NCBI GenBank assembly: GCA_001917535.1
Contig: MNEF01000052.1
Span: 7,699-55,544 of the forward strand
DNA: 47,846 nt
Reading direction: 5' to 3'
Source: Candidatus Rokubacteria bacterium 13_1_40CM_69_27
GTDB lineage: Bacteria > Methylomirabilota > Methylomirabilia > Rokubacteriales > CSP1-6
Below are positions 24,583 to 32,286 of this stretch, piece by piece (the stretch's first letter is position 1; each line of letters starts with the position of its first letter). The notes under the pieces were generated by a model, which saw only the letters and a program-made list of their open reading frames with translations, did not search any database and was not told the origin of the DNA. Position numbers and translations under genes: made by a program.

Positions 24583-26307
24583 GTGGGTGGCCGTCGCGCC
24601 GGGACGACCGCAGCAGTGGCGGTGCTGGTCGCGGCGCCCTTCCTGCTCGTCGGTCTGGGCGGGGTGCCCTTCGACGACCCCGGCGAAGGCATGCACGCCG
24701 AGATCGCGCGCGAGCTCTACGCCTCCGGCGATCCGCTGGACCTGCGCCTCGGCGGCGTCCGTTACCTGGACAAGCCGCCGCTCCTCTACGTGCTGATCGC
24801 GGGCACGTTCGCCCTGGCCGGCGAGAGTGAGGCGACGGCACGCCTGGTGCCCGCGCTGGCGGCGCTGGCGGCGGTGGGCGCCACTGCCTGGCTGGGCGCG
24901 CGACTGCTCGGGGTCCGCGGCGGCCTCATCGCGGGGGGCGCGCTGCTAACGAGCGCGGGCTTCTTCGCCTATGGACGCTACGTGCGCCCCGAGACGCTCT
25001 TCGTCGCGGCGCTCGCGTGGGGACTCGCCCTCGTCCTCACGGGGCTGGCGGACGGGCACCGGGCATGGGTCGTAGCGGGCCTGGCGTGCTTCGGGCTCGC
25101 CGCGCTGGCCAAGGACCCTCTGGGCGCGGTGGCACCCCCCGCGGTCATCGGCCTGGCGCTGGCTCTGGGCCGGCGTGCGCGCCCCGTCGGCCGCTGGTTG
25201 CCCTGGACCGGCGTGGCCTGCGCCGCGCTCCTCGCGTTCGGCTGGTGGGCGCTGGCCGAGCTGCGGAGCCCCGGATTCACCTGGTACACGCTCGTCGACA
25301 ATCACCTCCTCAACGTGGCCCGCGCGCGCCGATTCCCGGACGAGGACGTGCCGCTCTGGGCGGCTCAGTTCCTGACCGTCGCCGGCGTGGGCGCGGCGCC
25401 CTGGATCATCCCGGCCGCGCTGGCGACGGCCGCGCTCGTCCGACGCCGCGCCTGGCGGGAGCCGCGCGAGCTGCCGTGGGTCGCCCTGGCCCTGTGGGCG
25501 GTCGCGGTGCTGGGGCTCACGGCGCTCTCGCCGTTCCGCCTGCCGCACTATGGCCTGCCGGCCTATCCCGCCATCGCGCTGCTCGCCGCGCGCGCCTGGG
25601 TGGAGACCGGCGGGCGGCGGCTCGTCGCCGCCCACGCCCTGGGCTGCGCGGTGATCGCGGCAGCCTGCGCGGCCGCGTGGGCGAGCGGCGGTGATGCCTT
25701 CGCCCGACACGTGCTGGGCGTGACCGACGTCGCCACCCGCAAGGCCGCGCTCGCGGGGCACGCCGCCGCGCTGCCGCCGTGGGAGGCGATCCGTCCGTTG
25801 TTCGGCGCGACGGCGGTGACGCTGGGCGGCGCCGCCACGGGTCTGGGACTCCTGGCGGCGATGCCGGGGCGGGGGCCCGCGGGGACGGGGCCGGCGGTCG
25901 TCCTGGCGGCGATGCTCGCGGTGCTACCGTGCGTGGGCGCCGGGCTCGCGCGCGTGTCGGCCCATCGCGCGGTGCGGGCCCTGGCGGTGGAGGTGGCCCG
26001 GCAGGCCGGCCCCGACGATGTGGTGGCGCACGAGGGACCCCTGGAGAACTCCGGCGCGCTCGAGTGGTACAGCAGGCGGCGGCCGGTGATCGTCGACGGC
26101 GGTCGAAGCGTGCTGGCGTTCGGGGCGACGCTGGATGGCGGGGGTGAGATCGTCTGGGAGCCGGCCCGGCTGCGGCGGGCCTGGGAGAGCGAGCGTCGCG
26201 TCTGGGTGGTGACGACGCGCACGCCCGAGGGCAGCGTGACCGCCGGCCTACCCGGCGCCCGGCTCGTCGCCGCCTCCGGGGGGCGCCGGCTCTACGTGAA
26301 TCGCTGA
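24583..26307 (+). CDS. ArnT/PMT-type membrane glycosyltransferase (GT39/GT83-like)
   Basis: 574 residues, about ten hydrophobic helices. The first periplasmic loop carries DDPGEGMHAEIARELYASGD and the YLDKPPLLY motif found in ArnT-type enzymes that move a sugar from a polyprenyl phosphate to lipid A or proteins on the periplasmic side. A C-terminal soluble domain follows the last helix. GTG 24583 directly follows the small EamA-like gene. It precedes hpnJ, so the acceptor may be a hopanoid or the locus lipid; this is inferred from order only. Confidence 0.88.
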   Translation: MGGRRAGTTAAVAVLVAAPFLLVGLGGVPFDDPGEGMHAEIARELYASGDPLDLRLGGVRYLDKPPLLYVLIAGTFALAGESEATARLVPALAALAAVGATAWLGARLLGVRGGLIAGGALLTSAGFFAYGRYVRPETLFVAALAWGLALVLTGLADGHRAWVVAGLACFGLAALAKDPLGAVAPPAVIGLALALGRRARPVGRWLPWTGVACAALLAFGWWALAELRSPGFTWYTLVDNHLLNVARARRFPDEDVPLWAAQFLTVAGVGAAPWIIPAALATAALVRRRAWREPRELPWVALALWAVAVLGLTALSPFRLPHYGLPAYPAIALLAARAWVETGGRRLVAAHALGCAVIAAACAAAWASGGDAFARHVLGVTDVATRKAALAGHAAALPPWEAIRPLFGATAVTLGGAATGLGLLAAMPGRGPAGTGPAVVLAAMLAVLPCVGAGLARVSAHRAVRALAVEVARQAGPDDVVAHEGPLENSGALEWYSRRRPVIVDGGRSVLAFGATLDGGGEIVWEPARLRRAWESERRVWVVTTRTPEGSVTAGLPGARLVAASGGRRLYVNR

Positions 26308-26327
26308 TGGGGGCGCCCGGAAGCCGG

Positions 26328-26339
26328 TATAAATAGGAG
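26328..26339 (+). promoter_or_regulatory. hpnJ -10-like element and ribosome-binding site
   Basis: TATAAA (26328-26333) immediately followed by TAGGAGA, with GGAG 4 nt before ATG 26344. Either a start-proximal promoter or simply an A-rich leader with a close Shine-Dalgarno. Confidence 0.35.
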
Positions 26340-26343
26340 ACTC

Positions 26344-27780
26344 ATGGCCGACTACGTCCGCACGCTGTTCCTGCACCCGCCGTCCTTCCAGGGCTTCGAC
26401 GGCGGCGCCGGCTCCCGGTATCAGGCCCGCCGGGAAGTCCGCTCGTTCTGGTATCCGACCTGGCTCGCGCAGCCGGCGGCCCTGGTGCCCGGCAGTCGCC
26501 TGGTGGACGCGCCGCCCGCCGGGCTCGCGCTGGAGGACGTCGCCCCGCTGGCGCGCGATTACGAGCTGGCCGTGCTCCACACCAGCACGCCGTCCTTTGC
26601 CTACGACGTCAGGGTCGCCGAGGCGCTCAAGCTCGCCAACCCGGGGCTACGGATCGGTCTGGTCGGCGCCCACGTCGCCGTCCAGCGCGAGGCGGCGCTG
26701 GCCGCGTCGCGCGCGCTCGACTTCGTCTGCGGCAGCGAGTTCGACTTCACGATCCAGGAGGTGGCGCAGGGTCGGCCGCTCCACTCGATCCCCGGGCTGT
26801 CCTATCGCGTCAACGGCGGGCTCCGGCGGACGGGCGAGCGGCTGCCGCTCGAGAACATGGACGCGCTGCCGTTCGTGGTCGACGTCTACCACCGCGATCT
26901 CGTGGTCGAGCAGTACTTCATCGGCTATCTGCTCCACCCCTACGTGTCGCTCTACACGGGGCGGGGCTGCCGGTCGAAGTGCACGTTCTGCCTGTGGCCC
27001 CAGACCGTCGGCGGCCAGCGCTACCGCACCCGCAGCGTCGAGCACGTCGTGGCCGAGATCGCGCGCGCCCGTCGGCTCTTTCCTCAAGTAAGGGAGTACT
27101 TCTTCGACGACGACACGTTCACCGATGACCTGCCTCGTGCCGAGGCGATCGCCCGCGGGCTCGGGGGGCTGGGCGTCACCTGGTCGTGCAACGCCAAGGC
27201 CAACGTGCCCTGCGCGACGCTCAAGGTCCTGAAGGACAACGGGCTCCGGCTGCTGCTGGTGGGCTACGAGTCGGGCAGCCAGGCCATCCTCAACAACATC
27301 AAGAAGGGGCTCCGCGTCGAGCGGGCCCGGCAGTTCACGGAGCAGGCCAAGGCGCTCGGCATCAAGATCCACGGCACCTTCATCATGGGGCTCCCGGGGG
27401 AGACGCGGGAGACGATCGAAGCGACCATTCGGTTCGCCCAGGAGATCGATCCCGACACGCTCCAGGTGTCGCTGGCCGCTCCGTACCCCGGGACGGCGCT
27501 CTACCGCGAGGCTCTCGAGCATGGCTGGCTGGCGGAAGGCGACCTCGTCGACGGCCGGGGCGTGCAGACGGCGGTCATCGGCTATCCGCACCTGCCGCGC
27601 ACGGAGATCTTCGCCGCCGTCGAGCAGTTCTATCGGCGCTTTTACTTCCGCCCGCGGAAGATCTTCGCGATGGCCTCCGAGATGGTCCGCGACCCGGCAA
27701 TGGGCCGGCGGCGGCTGAAGGAGGGGCTGGAGTTCCTCCGCTTCCTCTCGCGGCGCCGGGAGGCCCCGGCCGCGACCTGA
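26344..27780 (+). CDS. hpnJ: Hopanoid-associated radical SAM protein HpnJ
   Basis: 478 residues. A B12-binding-like N-terminal domain with the family-specific GFDGGAGSRYQARREVRSFWYPTW precedes the radical SAM core. Its [4Fe-4S] site is GRGCRSKCTFC (Cys209, Cys213, Cys216; CxxxCxxC), followed by LWPQTVGGQRYR and YFFDDDTFTDDLPRAEAIA. These blocks are specific to HpnJ, which family studies link to the cyclitol (ring-contracted amino-sugar) head group of bacteriohopanetetrol. The usual partners hpnI, hpnK and squalene-hopene cyclase are not in the window. The convergent thioesterase begins 4 bp after its stop. Confidence 0.93.
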   Translation: MADYVRTLFLHPPSFQGFDGGAGSRYQARREVRSFWYPTWLAQPAALVPGSRLVDAPPAGLALEDVAPLARDYELAVLHTSTPSFAYDVRVAEALKLANPGLRIGLVGAHVAVQREAALAASRALDFVCGSEFDFTIQEVAQGRPLHSIPGLSYRVNGGLRRTGERLPLENMDALPFVVDVYHRDLVVEQYFIGYLLHPYVSLYTGRGCRSKCTFCLWPQTVGGQRYRTRSVEHVVAEIARARRLFPQVREYFFDDDTFTDDLPRAEAIARGLGGLGVTWSCNAKANVPCATLKVLKDNGLRLLLVGYESGSQAILNNIKKGLRVERARQFTEQAKALGIKIHGTFIMGLPGETRETIEATIRFAQEIDPDTLQVSLAAPYPGTALYREALEHGWLAEGDLVDGRGVQTAVIGYPHLPRTEIFAAVEQFYRRFYFRPRKIFAMASEMVRDPAMGRRRLKEGLEFLRFLSRRREAPAAT

Positions 27781-27784
27781 GCGC

Positions 27785-28222
27785 TCAGCGCCCGCGCGCC
27801 TGCTCGCCTCGCAGGGTCAGGCACGTGCTCGTCGCGCGGGCGACAAGCTCTCCCTCATCGTCCCGTACGTCGCACTCGACGAGACCGACCGTCCGCCCCG
27901 CCTTGACGACGCGACCCTCGGCCCGGAGCCGGGCCTTCCAGACCGGCTTGAGAAAGTTGATCTTCAGCTCCAGGGTCGTGAACGTCTCGGCCTCGCCCAG
28001 GGTACTGGCGTACGCGATCCCCATGGCGGCGTCGGCCACGTCGCAGAGCACCCCGCCGTGCACCGTGCCCATGGGGTTGGCGTGGCGCTCGCTCGCCTCG
28101 AGCTCAACCACGGCCCGGCCGGGCTCGACGGCGGTGATGGTGAAGCCTACGAGCTCCGCGATCGGTGGTGGCGGCACCTCGCGCCGGAGCATCATCTGGA
28201 GGAGGTCGAGCAGCCTGGGCAT
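27785..28222 (-). CDS. PaaI-family hotdog thioesterase
   Basis: 145 residues. Hotdog fold with PMGTVHGGVLCDVADAAMGIA, the conserved segment of PaaI/YbgC-like acyl-CoA thioesterases, where the His-Gly-Gly loop and following Asp position the thioester. ATG 28222. It ends 4 bp from the convergent hpnJ stop. An upstream membrane-protein gene on the same strand (11 bp away) is probably co-transcribed. Substrate unknown. Confidence 0.88.
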   Translation of the reverse strand: MPRLLDLLQMMLRREVPPPPIAELVGFTITAVEPGRAVVELEASERHANPMGTVHGGVLCDVADAAMGIAYASTLGEAETFTTLELKINFLKPVWKARLRAEGRVVKAGRTVGLVECDVRDDEGELVARATSTCLTLRGEQARGR

Positions 28223-28233
28223 GGCGCCTCCTC

Positions 28234-28713
28234 TCAGCGTGATCGCCTGACGAGCATGGCGAAGATCATGGCGTGGGTGATGAAGAGCGCGGGTACGACC
28301 AGCGTGGGAATGTACCAGGCCGAGCCCAAGTGCGGGCCCACGCCGCGGGTGTTTCCCTGAAAGAACGCGTACACCAAGTCTACCGTCCCCACCACATTGA
28401 AGAGCCAGACCAGCGGCAGGGCCAGGGACCAGCGCCACCGGAGCGCGAGGAGGGCGGCCAGCGCGAGCAAGGCCGCCAGGAGGTCGCCGTAGGCGGCGGG
28501 CCGCGCGAACTCCGGGGCCAGGGTGGGGGCCGCCACCGCGGGAACCAGGAACACCAGGCCCAGATAGCGGAAGGCATGGATGAAGAGCAGAGGGGGCAAG
28601 GCGGCGGGGAGGGGCAGCGCGGCCAGGCGGGGGCCCACGTACCACCTCGCGATCAGGCCGTAGACGACGAAGCTGAGCACCACCTGAACCACGAAGATCT
28701 GAAAGCTTTCCAT
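28234..28713 (-). CDS. Polytopic membrane protein, HxlR-divergent
   Basis: 159 residues with about five hydrophobic helices: FQIFVVQVVLSFVVYGL, LLFIHAFRYLGLVFLVPAV, the Ala/Leu-rich LLAALLALAALLAL, LPLVWLFNVVGTVDLVYAF and IPTLVVPALFITHAMIFAMLV. No transporter family is recognised. A Shine-Dalgarno GGAGGT lies before ATG 28713, behind a strong consensus promoter, and the gene diverges from an HxlR regulator that probably controls it. Confidence 0.75.
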   Translation of the reverse strand: MESFQIFVVQVVLSFVVYGLIARWYVGPRLAALPLPAALPPLLFIHAFRYLGLVFLVPAVAAPTLAPEFARPAAYGDLLAALLALAALLALRWRWSLALPLVWLFNVVGTVDLVYAFFQGNTRGVGPHLGSAWYIPTLVVPALFITHAMIFAMLVRRSR

Positions 28714-28755
28714 CCTGACCTCCGCTCCGGCCGCTCTGGGCCGCTACCTTGTAAA

Positions 28756-28819
28756 ATAGTAGTCAGTACTCTTGTGCATGTCAATATAGATTTACTATGA
28801 AGTAGCCAAACGCTATACT
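28756..28819. promoter_or_regulatory. Divergent promoters and likely HxlR operator
   Basis: Minus strand: TTGACA (28784-28779), 17-bp spacer, TACTAT (28761-28756), driving the membrane protein and thioesterase. Plus strand: TTTACT (28791-28796), 17-bp spacer, TATACT (28814-28819), driving the HxlR gene 6 nt later. Between them are GTCAGTA (28762-28768) and its complement TACTGAC (28816-28822), and ATAG-N5-CTAT (28786-28798), candidate half-sites for the regulator. The region is markedly AT-rich for this genome. Confidence 0.7.
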
Positions 28820-28825
28820 GACGCT

Positions 28826-29308
28826 ATGCCCAAGCACTACGGTCAACCCTGTCCGGTGGCGAAGTCGCTCGAGCTGGTGGGCGAACGGTGGACGCTGCTC
28901 GTGGTCCGCGATCTGCTGGCGGGACCGCGCCGCTTCCAGGACCTCCAGACGTCGCTGCCGGGGATCGCGCCCAACATCCTGTCGGAGCGGATCAAGCGCA
29001 TGGAGGAGCACGGACTGGTCGCCCCCCGCCTGTACTCCGATCATCCGCCGCGCGCGGAGTACGCGCTGACCGACAAGGGGCGGGAGCTGGGCCTCGTCGT
29101 GGGGGCCCTGGCCCAGTGGGGCGCGCATCACGTGTATCCGCAGCACGCGCTCGTGCACGAGGACTGCGGGCACGCGGTGAAGCTCGTCTACTTCTGTCCG
29201 GAATGCAGCCGGCGGGTGCGGGGTGAGGGCGTGAAGCTCGCGCGGGCTCCGCGCCGCCGCCGCGCCCGTCAGCCTTCGAGGAGCTCGGCCACCGTCACGA
29301 AGTCGTAG
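28826..29308 (+). CDS. HxlR-family transcriptional regulator with C-terminal zinc-ribbon-like segment
   Basis: 160 residues. Winged-helix HTH_HxlR domain: YGQPCPVAKSLELVGERWTLLVVRDLL, the family-diagnostic start with the redox-type Cys, then RRFQDLQTSLPGIAPNILSERIKRMEEHGLV as the recognition region. The C-terminal part has HEDCGHAVKLVYFCPECSRRV, a Cys/His cluster that could bind zinc, present in a subset of HxlR proteins. ATG 28826 is 6 nt after the -10 box. The 3' end overlaps the convergent deacetylase by 40 bp. Confidence 0.92.
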   Translation: MPKHYGQPCPVAKSLELVGERWTLLVVRDLLAGPRRFQDLQTSLPGIAPNILSERIKRMEEHGLVAPRLYSDHPPRAEYALTDKGRELGLVVGALAQWGAHHVYPQHALVHEDCGHAVKLVYFCPECSRRVRGEGVKLARAPRRRRARQPSRSSATVTKS

Positions 29309-29958
29309 CCGGCGGCCCGGAGGCCGTCGATCATCAACGGCAGCGCCTGCCCGAGCCGGGCGGGCGCCCCGGCCACGCCCTCGGCGTCGTGCAGGTCGAC
29401 GATCGCGCCCGGCCGCGCGCGGCGGAGAACGTGCTGCGCCTGCCTCGGGGCCGGCTGACGGCGCAGGCCCTCCGACTGGATCGACCAGAAGACGCAGCGC
29501 TCACCGTAGCGCCGGAGCGCGCCGAACATCGCCGCGTTCACCATCCCCCAGGGCGGGCGGAAGTGGCGGGGCTCCCGGCCGATCAGATAGCCGAGGAAGT
29601 TGTGCGCGCGGCCGATCTCGGCGGCGGTCTGGGCGGGGCTGCAGAACCACAGACTCCGGTGCGACCAGCTGTGATTGCCGATCTCGTGCCCGGCGGCGGC
29701 GATGGCCCGGGCGACGTCGGGCGCGCGCGCGGCCCGTCCGCCGACCAGAAAGAACGTCCCGCGCACGCCGCGCTCTTCCAAGATCTCGAGGATGTGGGGC
29801 GTCCAGCGGGCGTCGGGGCCGTCGTCGAATGTCAACGCGATGCGGCGCTTGGCGGGCGAGCCGCGCCAGGCGCAGCCCGCGGTGAGTAGGTGAGGCACCC
29901 CGGCGTAGCCGACCCAGACCCCGGCGGCGATGCCGAGCGCGACGCGCGCCAGGCTCAC
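29269..29958 (-). CDS. Polysaccharide deacetylase (NodB/CE4)
   Basis: 229 residues from GTG 29958. One N-terminal hydrophobic segment (ARVALGIAAGVWVGYAG) acts as signal anchor. NodB homology: ALTFDDGPDARWT (Asp-Asp), metal-binding His pair in NHSWSHRS, RPPWG and the final DLHD motif. It probably removes N-acetyl or other acyl groups from an envelope glycan or glycolipid. Its GTG overlaps the stop of the upstream glycosyltransferase (GTGA), so the two act together. Confidence 0.9.
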   Translation of the reverse strand: MSLARVALGIAAGVWVGYAGVPHLLTAGCAWRGSPAKRRIALTFDDGPDARWTPHILEILEERGVRGTFFLVGGRAARAPDVARAIAAAGHEIGNHSWSHRSLWFCSPAQTAAEIGRAHNFLGYLIGREPRHFRPPWGMVNAAMFGALRRYGERCVFWSIQSEGLRRQPAPRQAQHVLRRARPGAIVDLHDAEGVAGAPARLGQALPLMIDGLRAAGYDFVTVAELLEG

Positions 29959-31073
29959 GGCAGGATCTCCTCGCGCTGGAGGGCGACGCTGACGACGCGA
30001 CGGCTGGCGCCCGGCCGCCGGCGGCGGCGCATCTGCCGGCGGAGCCGCTCGAGCAGCCGCGGATCGGTGAGCGCGCGCTCGAGGACGCGGGAGAGGTCCC
30101 GGCGCCCGCGCGCCACCAGGGCGATGCCGCACCGGGACGCGAAGCGCTCGTTGCGGCGCTCCTGCCCGGGCAGCGAGCCGTAGAGGACGAGCGGAAGCCC
30201 GACCGCCATCGCTTCGGCCAGCGTCATGCCGCCAGCCTTGGTGATGAGCACATCGGCCGCCGCCATCAGACGGTGGATGTCGCGCACGTGGCCGAGCGTG
30301 CGGATGTCCGTGCCCCGCGCCAGTCTCTGCACCGCCGCCTCGACACGCGCGTCGGTTCCGGCCACCACGACGCCCTGCAGAGGTAGCGGGGTGCGGGCCA
30401 GCGCGCGGGTCACGTCGGGCAGGCGGCCCAACGAGGCCTGGGCTCCGGCCATTGCCAGCACGACCGGCTGGCGCGCCGAGAGGCCGAAGGCCCTCCGGGC
30501 CGCCACCGGATCCACGGGTGTCTCGAACTCCGCGCGCACGGGCACGCCGGTGACCACGATGCGCTCGGGCGCGATGCCGCGGGCGACGAAGTCGTGCTTG
30601 ACCTCCTCGGCCGCCACGCAGTACCGGTCGACGTGCGGCGCAATCCACTGGCTGTGGGCCACGAAGTCGGTGACGACCGTGGTGTGGGGCGGCACGCGCA
30701 CACCGCGCTCGGCGAGGGAGGCCACGGCCACGGCCGGCGTGGCGTGAACGGTCACGACGACGTCCGGCGCCAGCCGCTGGAGGAGGCCGAACAGGCGCCC
30801 GGCCCCGAGGCGCGTGGCGCCGCAGGCGAGCAGCGAGTCGCTCGTCATCCGGTCGCCCAGCGCGTAGGCCGCGCCCCAGGCCAGCGGCGCGCGGCGCAGC
30901 ACCCAGTAGTACAGGCCGCGCGAGAGCCGCTCGAAGGCGGGATGGACGAGCTCCCGGAAGTGGTCCACGACCGTCGCGGAGGCGCCGGCGCGCTCGAAGG
31001 CGGTGGCCAGGCTCTGGGCGGCCACGTTGTGGCCCGAGCCGTAGCTGGCGGTGAGGATGAGGACGCGCATCAT
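29955..31073 (-). CDS. MGDG-synthase-like glycosyltransferase (GT28)
   Basis: 372 residues. N-terminal VLILTASYGSGHNVAAQSLA matches the MGDG-synthase/UgtP acceptor domain, and TKAGGMTLAEAMAVGLPLVLYGSLPGQE the UDP-sugar-binding C-terminal GT-B motif. It likely glycosylates diacylglycerol or another lipid at the inner membrane. It is translationally coupled to the deacetylase: adding GlcNAc and then deacetylating it would yield a glucosaminyl lipid. ATG 31073 or 31070. Confidence 0.88.
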   Translation of the reverse strand: MMRVLILTASYGSGHNVAAQSLATAFERAGASATVVDHFRELVHPAFERLSRGLYYWVLRRAPLAWGAAYALGDRMTSDSLLACGATRLGAGRLFGLLQRLAPDVVVTVHATPAVAVASLAERGVRVPPHTTVVTDFVAHSQWIAPHVDRYCVAAEEVKHDFVARGIAPERIVVTGVPVRAEFETPVDPVAARRAFGLSARQPVVLAMAGAQASLGRLPDVTRALARTPLPLQGVVVAGTDARVEAAVQRLARGTDIRTLGHVRDIHRLMAAADVLITKAGGMTLAEAMAVGLPLVLYGSLPGQERRNERFASRCGIALVARGRRDLSRVLERALTDPRLLERLRRQMRRRRRPGASRRVVSVALQREEILP

Positions 31074-31142
31074 GGAAGGTCTCTTATCCTACCCCGGGGT
31101 CTGTTGACACGCCCGCCCTCTATGAGTGCCTTCTCTGGCCGC

Positions 31143-31182
31143 GGCCGATTAGCTCAGTTGGCAGAGCGCTGGCCTCATATGC
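31143..31182 (+). pseudogene. 5' half of tRNA-Val (fragment, left end of island)
   Basis: Bases 31146-31177 are identical over 32 bp to the 5' half of the tRNA-Val at 34739. It diverges inside the anticodon loop (CAC becomes CAT), and the T arm and 3' acceptor are missing. A TTGACA at 31104-31109 upstream may be the remains of the original tRNA promoter. The 313-bp gene-free stretch 31074-31386 otherwise shows nothing recognisable. Confidence 0.8.
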
Positions 31183-31386
31183 TGGCGCCGACGACGATAG
31201 GCCCCCTCGGTAAGTCGCACACTTGCCGATGGGTTTTCGTTTTTGGCCTCCGATTCCAACCGTCGCAATCCGCTCATCCAGGCTCCTGACGGTTACAATG
31301 ACGGTGACATGGAAGTGGGGCTCTGGCGTCATGGAGTCGTCGCCTATCGCCTCGATGAGGGCCAGCGCCGCCCCAGCCAGGCGCTC

Positions 31387-31821
31387 ATGAGGGGCCGCTG
31401 GGGGGTGAAATCGGGGAAGCCCGCGGCGCCGTCCAGTGATCGCCTGACCAGGCTTGCTGCCGTCGGCATAGGCGCCGCGGTTGCCGCGATCATCGCCGGG
31501 CTCGTCGGATGTGCCACTCCAGCCCGTCACAGCGGAGCTCCCTATCGGCAACTGGACAAAGACACCGAATATAGCGTCGAAGACCGCCCGAACGGCTTCC
31601 GCCTGTCGGTGACGCACTCGCGCCATCAATTCTGGCCGGAACTCTCGAAGGTTGAACGCGCATGCCGAACAACGGTGATAAGTGTCGCCCACGATATCGC
31701 CGTTCAGCGCGGCCGCCGTATCCGACCGATCCCTGAGGAGCGCGTCCGGGTCGATACTGGCCGGAACATTTGGACCGGCGTCAGCTTCTGTTCGGCCAGC
31801 GCCACCGCAGAGTACGAGTAG
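31387..31821 (+). CDS. Island-encoded lipoprotein, hypothetical
   Basis: About 144 residues from ATG 31387. A long basic N-region is followed by a hydrophobic stretch LAAVGIGAAVAAIIAGLVGCATP with a good lipobox at LVGC. The mature domain (SVEDRPNGFRLSVTHSRHQFWPELSKVERACRTT) looks like a small alpha/beta fold; not recognised. An upstream ATG at 31309 behind a TACAAT (31294-31299) is in frame and could be the start, but would place the signal 70 residues in. Confidence 0.5.
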   Translation: MRGRWGVKSGKPAAPSSDRLTRLAAVGIGAAVAAIIAGLVGCATPARHSGAPYRQLDKDTEYSVEDRPNGFRLSVTHSRHQFWPELSKVERACRTTVISVAHDIAVQRGRRIRPIPEERVRVDTGRNIWTGVSFCSASATAEYE

Positions 31822-31888
31822 CCGGCTAGCTCTATGACGTGAACTCCGCTTACCGCGCAGGAATTCGCAAAAAAGGGGTGGAGAGGCG

Positions 31889-32032
31889 ATGCCGCGGCCT
31901 AAAGACGACGTTCTGCGAACGGGCACGGTGACGGTGGAAGAGGGCGACAGGGTCTATACCGCCGAGTATGAAGTCCTGAAGGGCGGCATGCTGAGACTCA
32001 AGGGGGCCGGACCACGCAGCTCGGAGGAATGA
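31889..32032 (+). CDS. 47-residue hypothetical protein
   Basis: MPRPKDDVLRTGTVTVEEG, then a Tyr/Glu-rich middle, ending GAGPRSSEE. It reads like a small beta-barrel or SH3-like peptide (TVTVEEGDRVYTAEYEV). A purine-rich GGAGAGG precedes ATG 31889. Real coding status is moderate: good start context and even codon use, but no family recognised. Confidence 0.45.
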   Translation: MPRPKDDVLRTGTVTVEEGDRVYTAEYEVLKGGMLRLKGAGPRSSEE

Positions 32033-32121
32033 CGGAGGAACAGGCTAGCCCGGACGCTGCTCCTTGAGATCATCTGGTCCGGCGTAGCGGACCAAGAGGG
32101 GCTGGGACGCCCGAAGCAAAA

Positions 32122-32286
32122 GTGAACGCCGGCGATCAGGAACTGCGAGCGGAGATCCGTTGCCTCCGGGTCACTGTCCAGCGGCTAGGGGAAGAGAACC
32201 GCGATCTGCGGGAACGCGTTGCCTTCCTGTCCCAGGAGCTTGAGCGAATGCGCGCAAAGGTGCCCGCGCGGCTGTCGACGTCATGA
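32122..32286 (+). CDS. 54-residue coiled-coil micro-protein coupled to the AlbA_2 gene
   Basis: GTG 32122. Almost the whole protein is a heptad-type helix (ELRAEIRCLRVTVQRLGEE, then RDLRERVAFLSQELERMRA). Its stop overlaps the ATG of the next gene (ATGA at 32283-32286), suggesting translational coupling and perhaps complex formation with that protein. Not recognised as a known family. Confidence 0.5.
   Translation: MNAGDQELRAEIRCLRVTVQRLGEENRDLRERVAFLSQELERMRAKVPARLSTS

Noticed and set aside
31143-31182. Functional tRNA with CAT anticodon
   Set aside because: The anticodon stem can still pair with wobble, but there is no T arm or 3' acceptor downstream, and the 32 bp identical to tRNA-Val identify it as a fragment.
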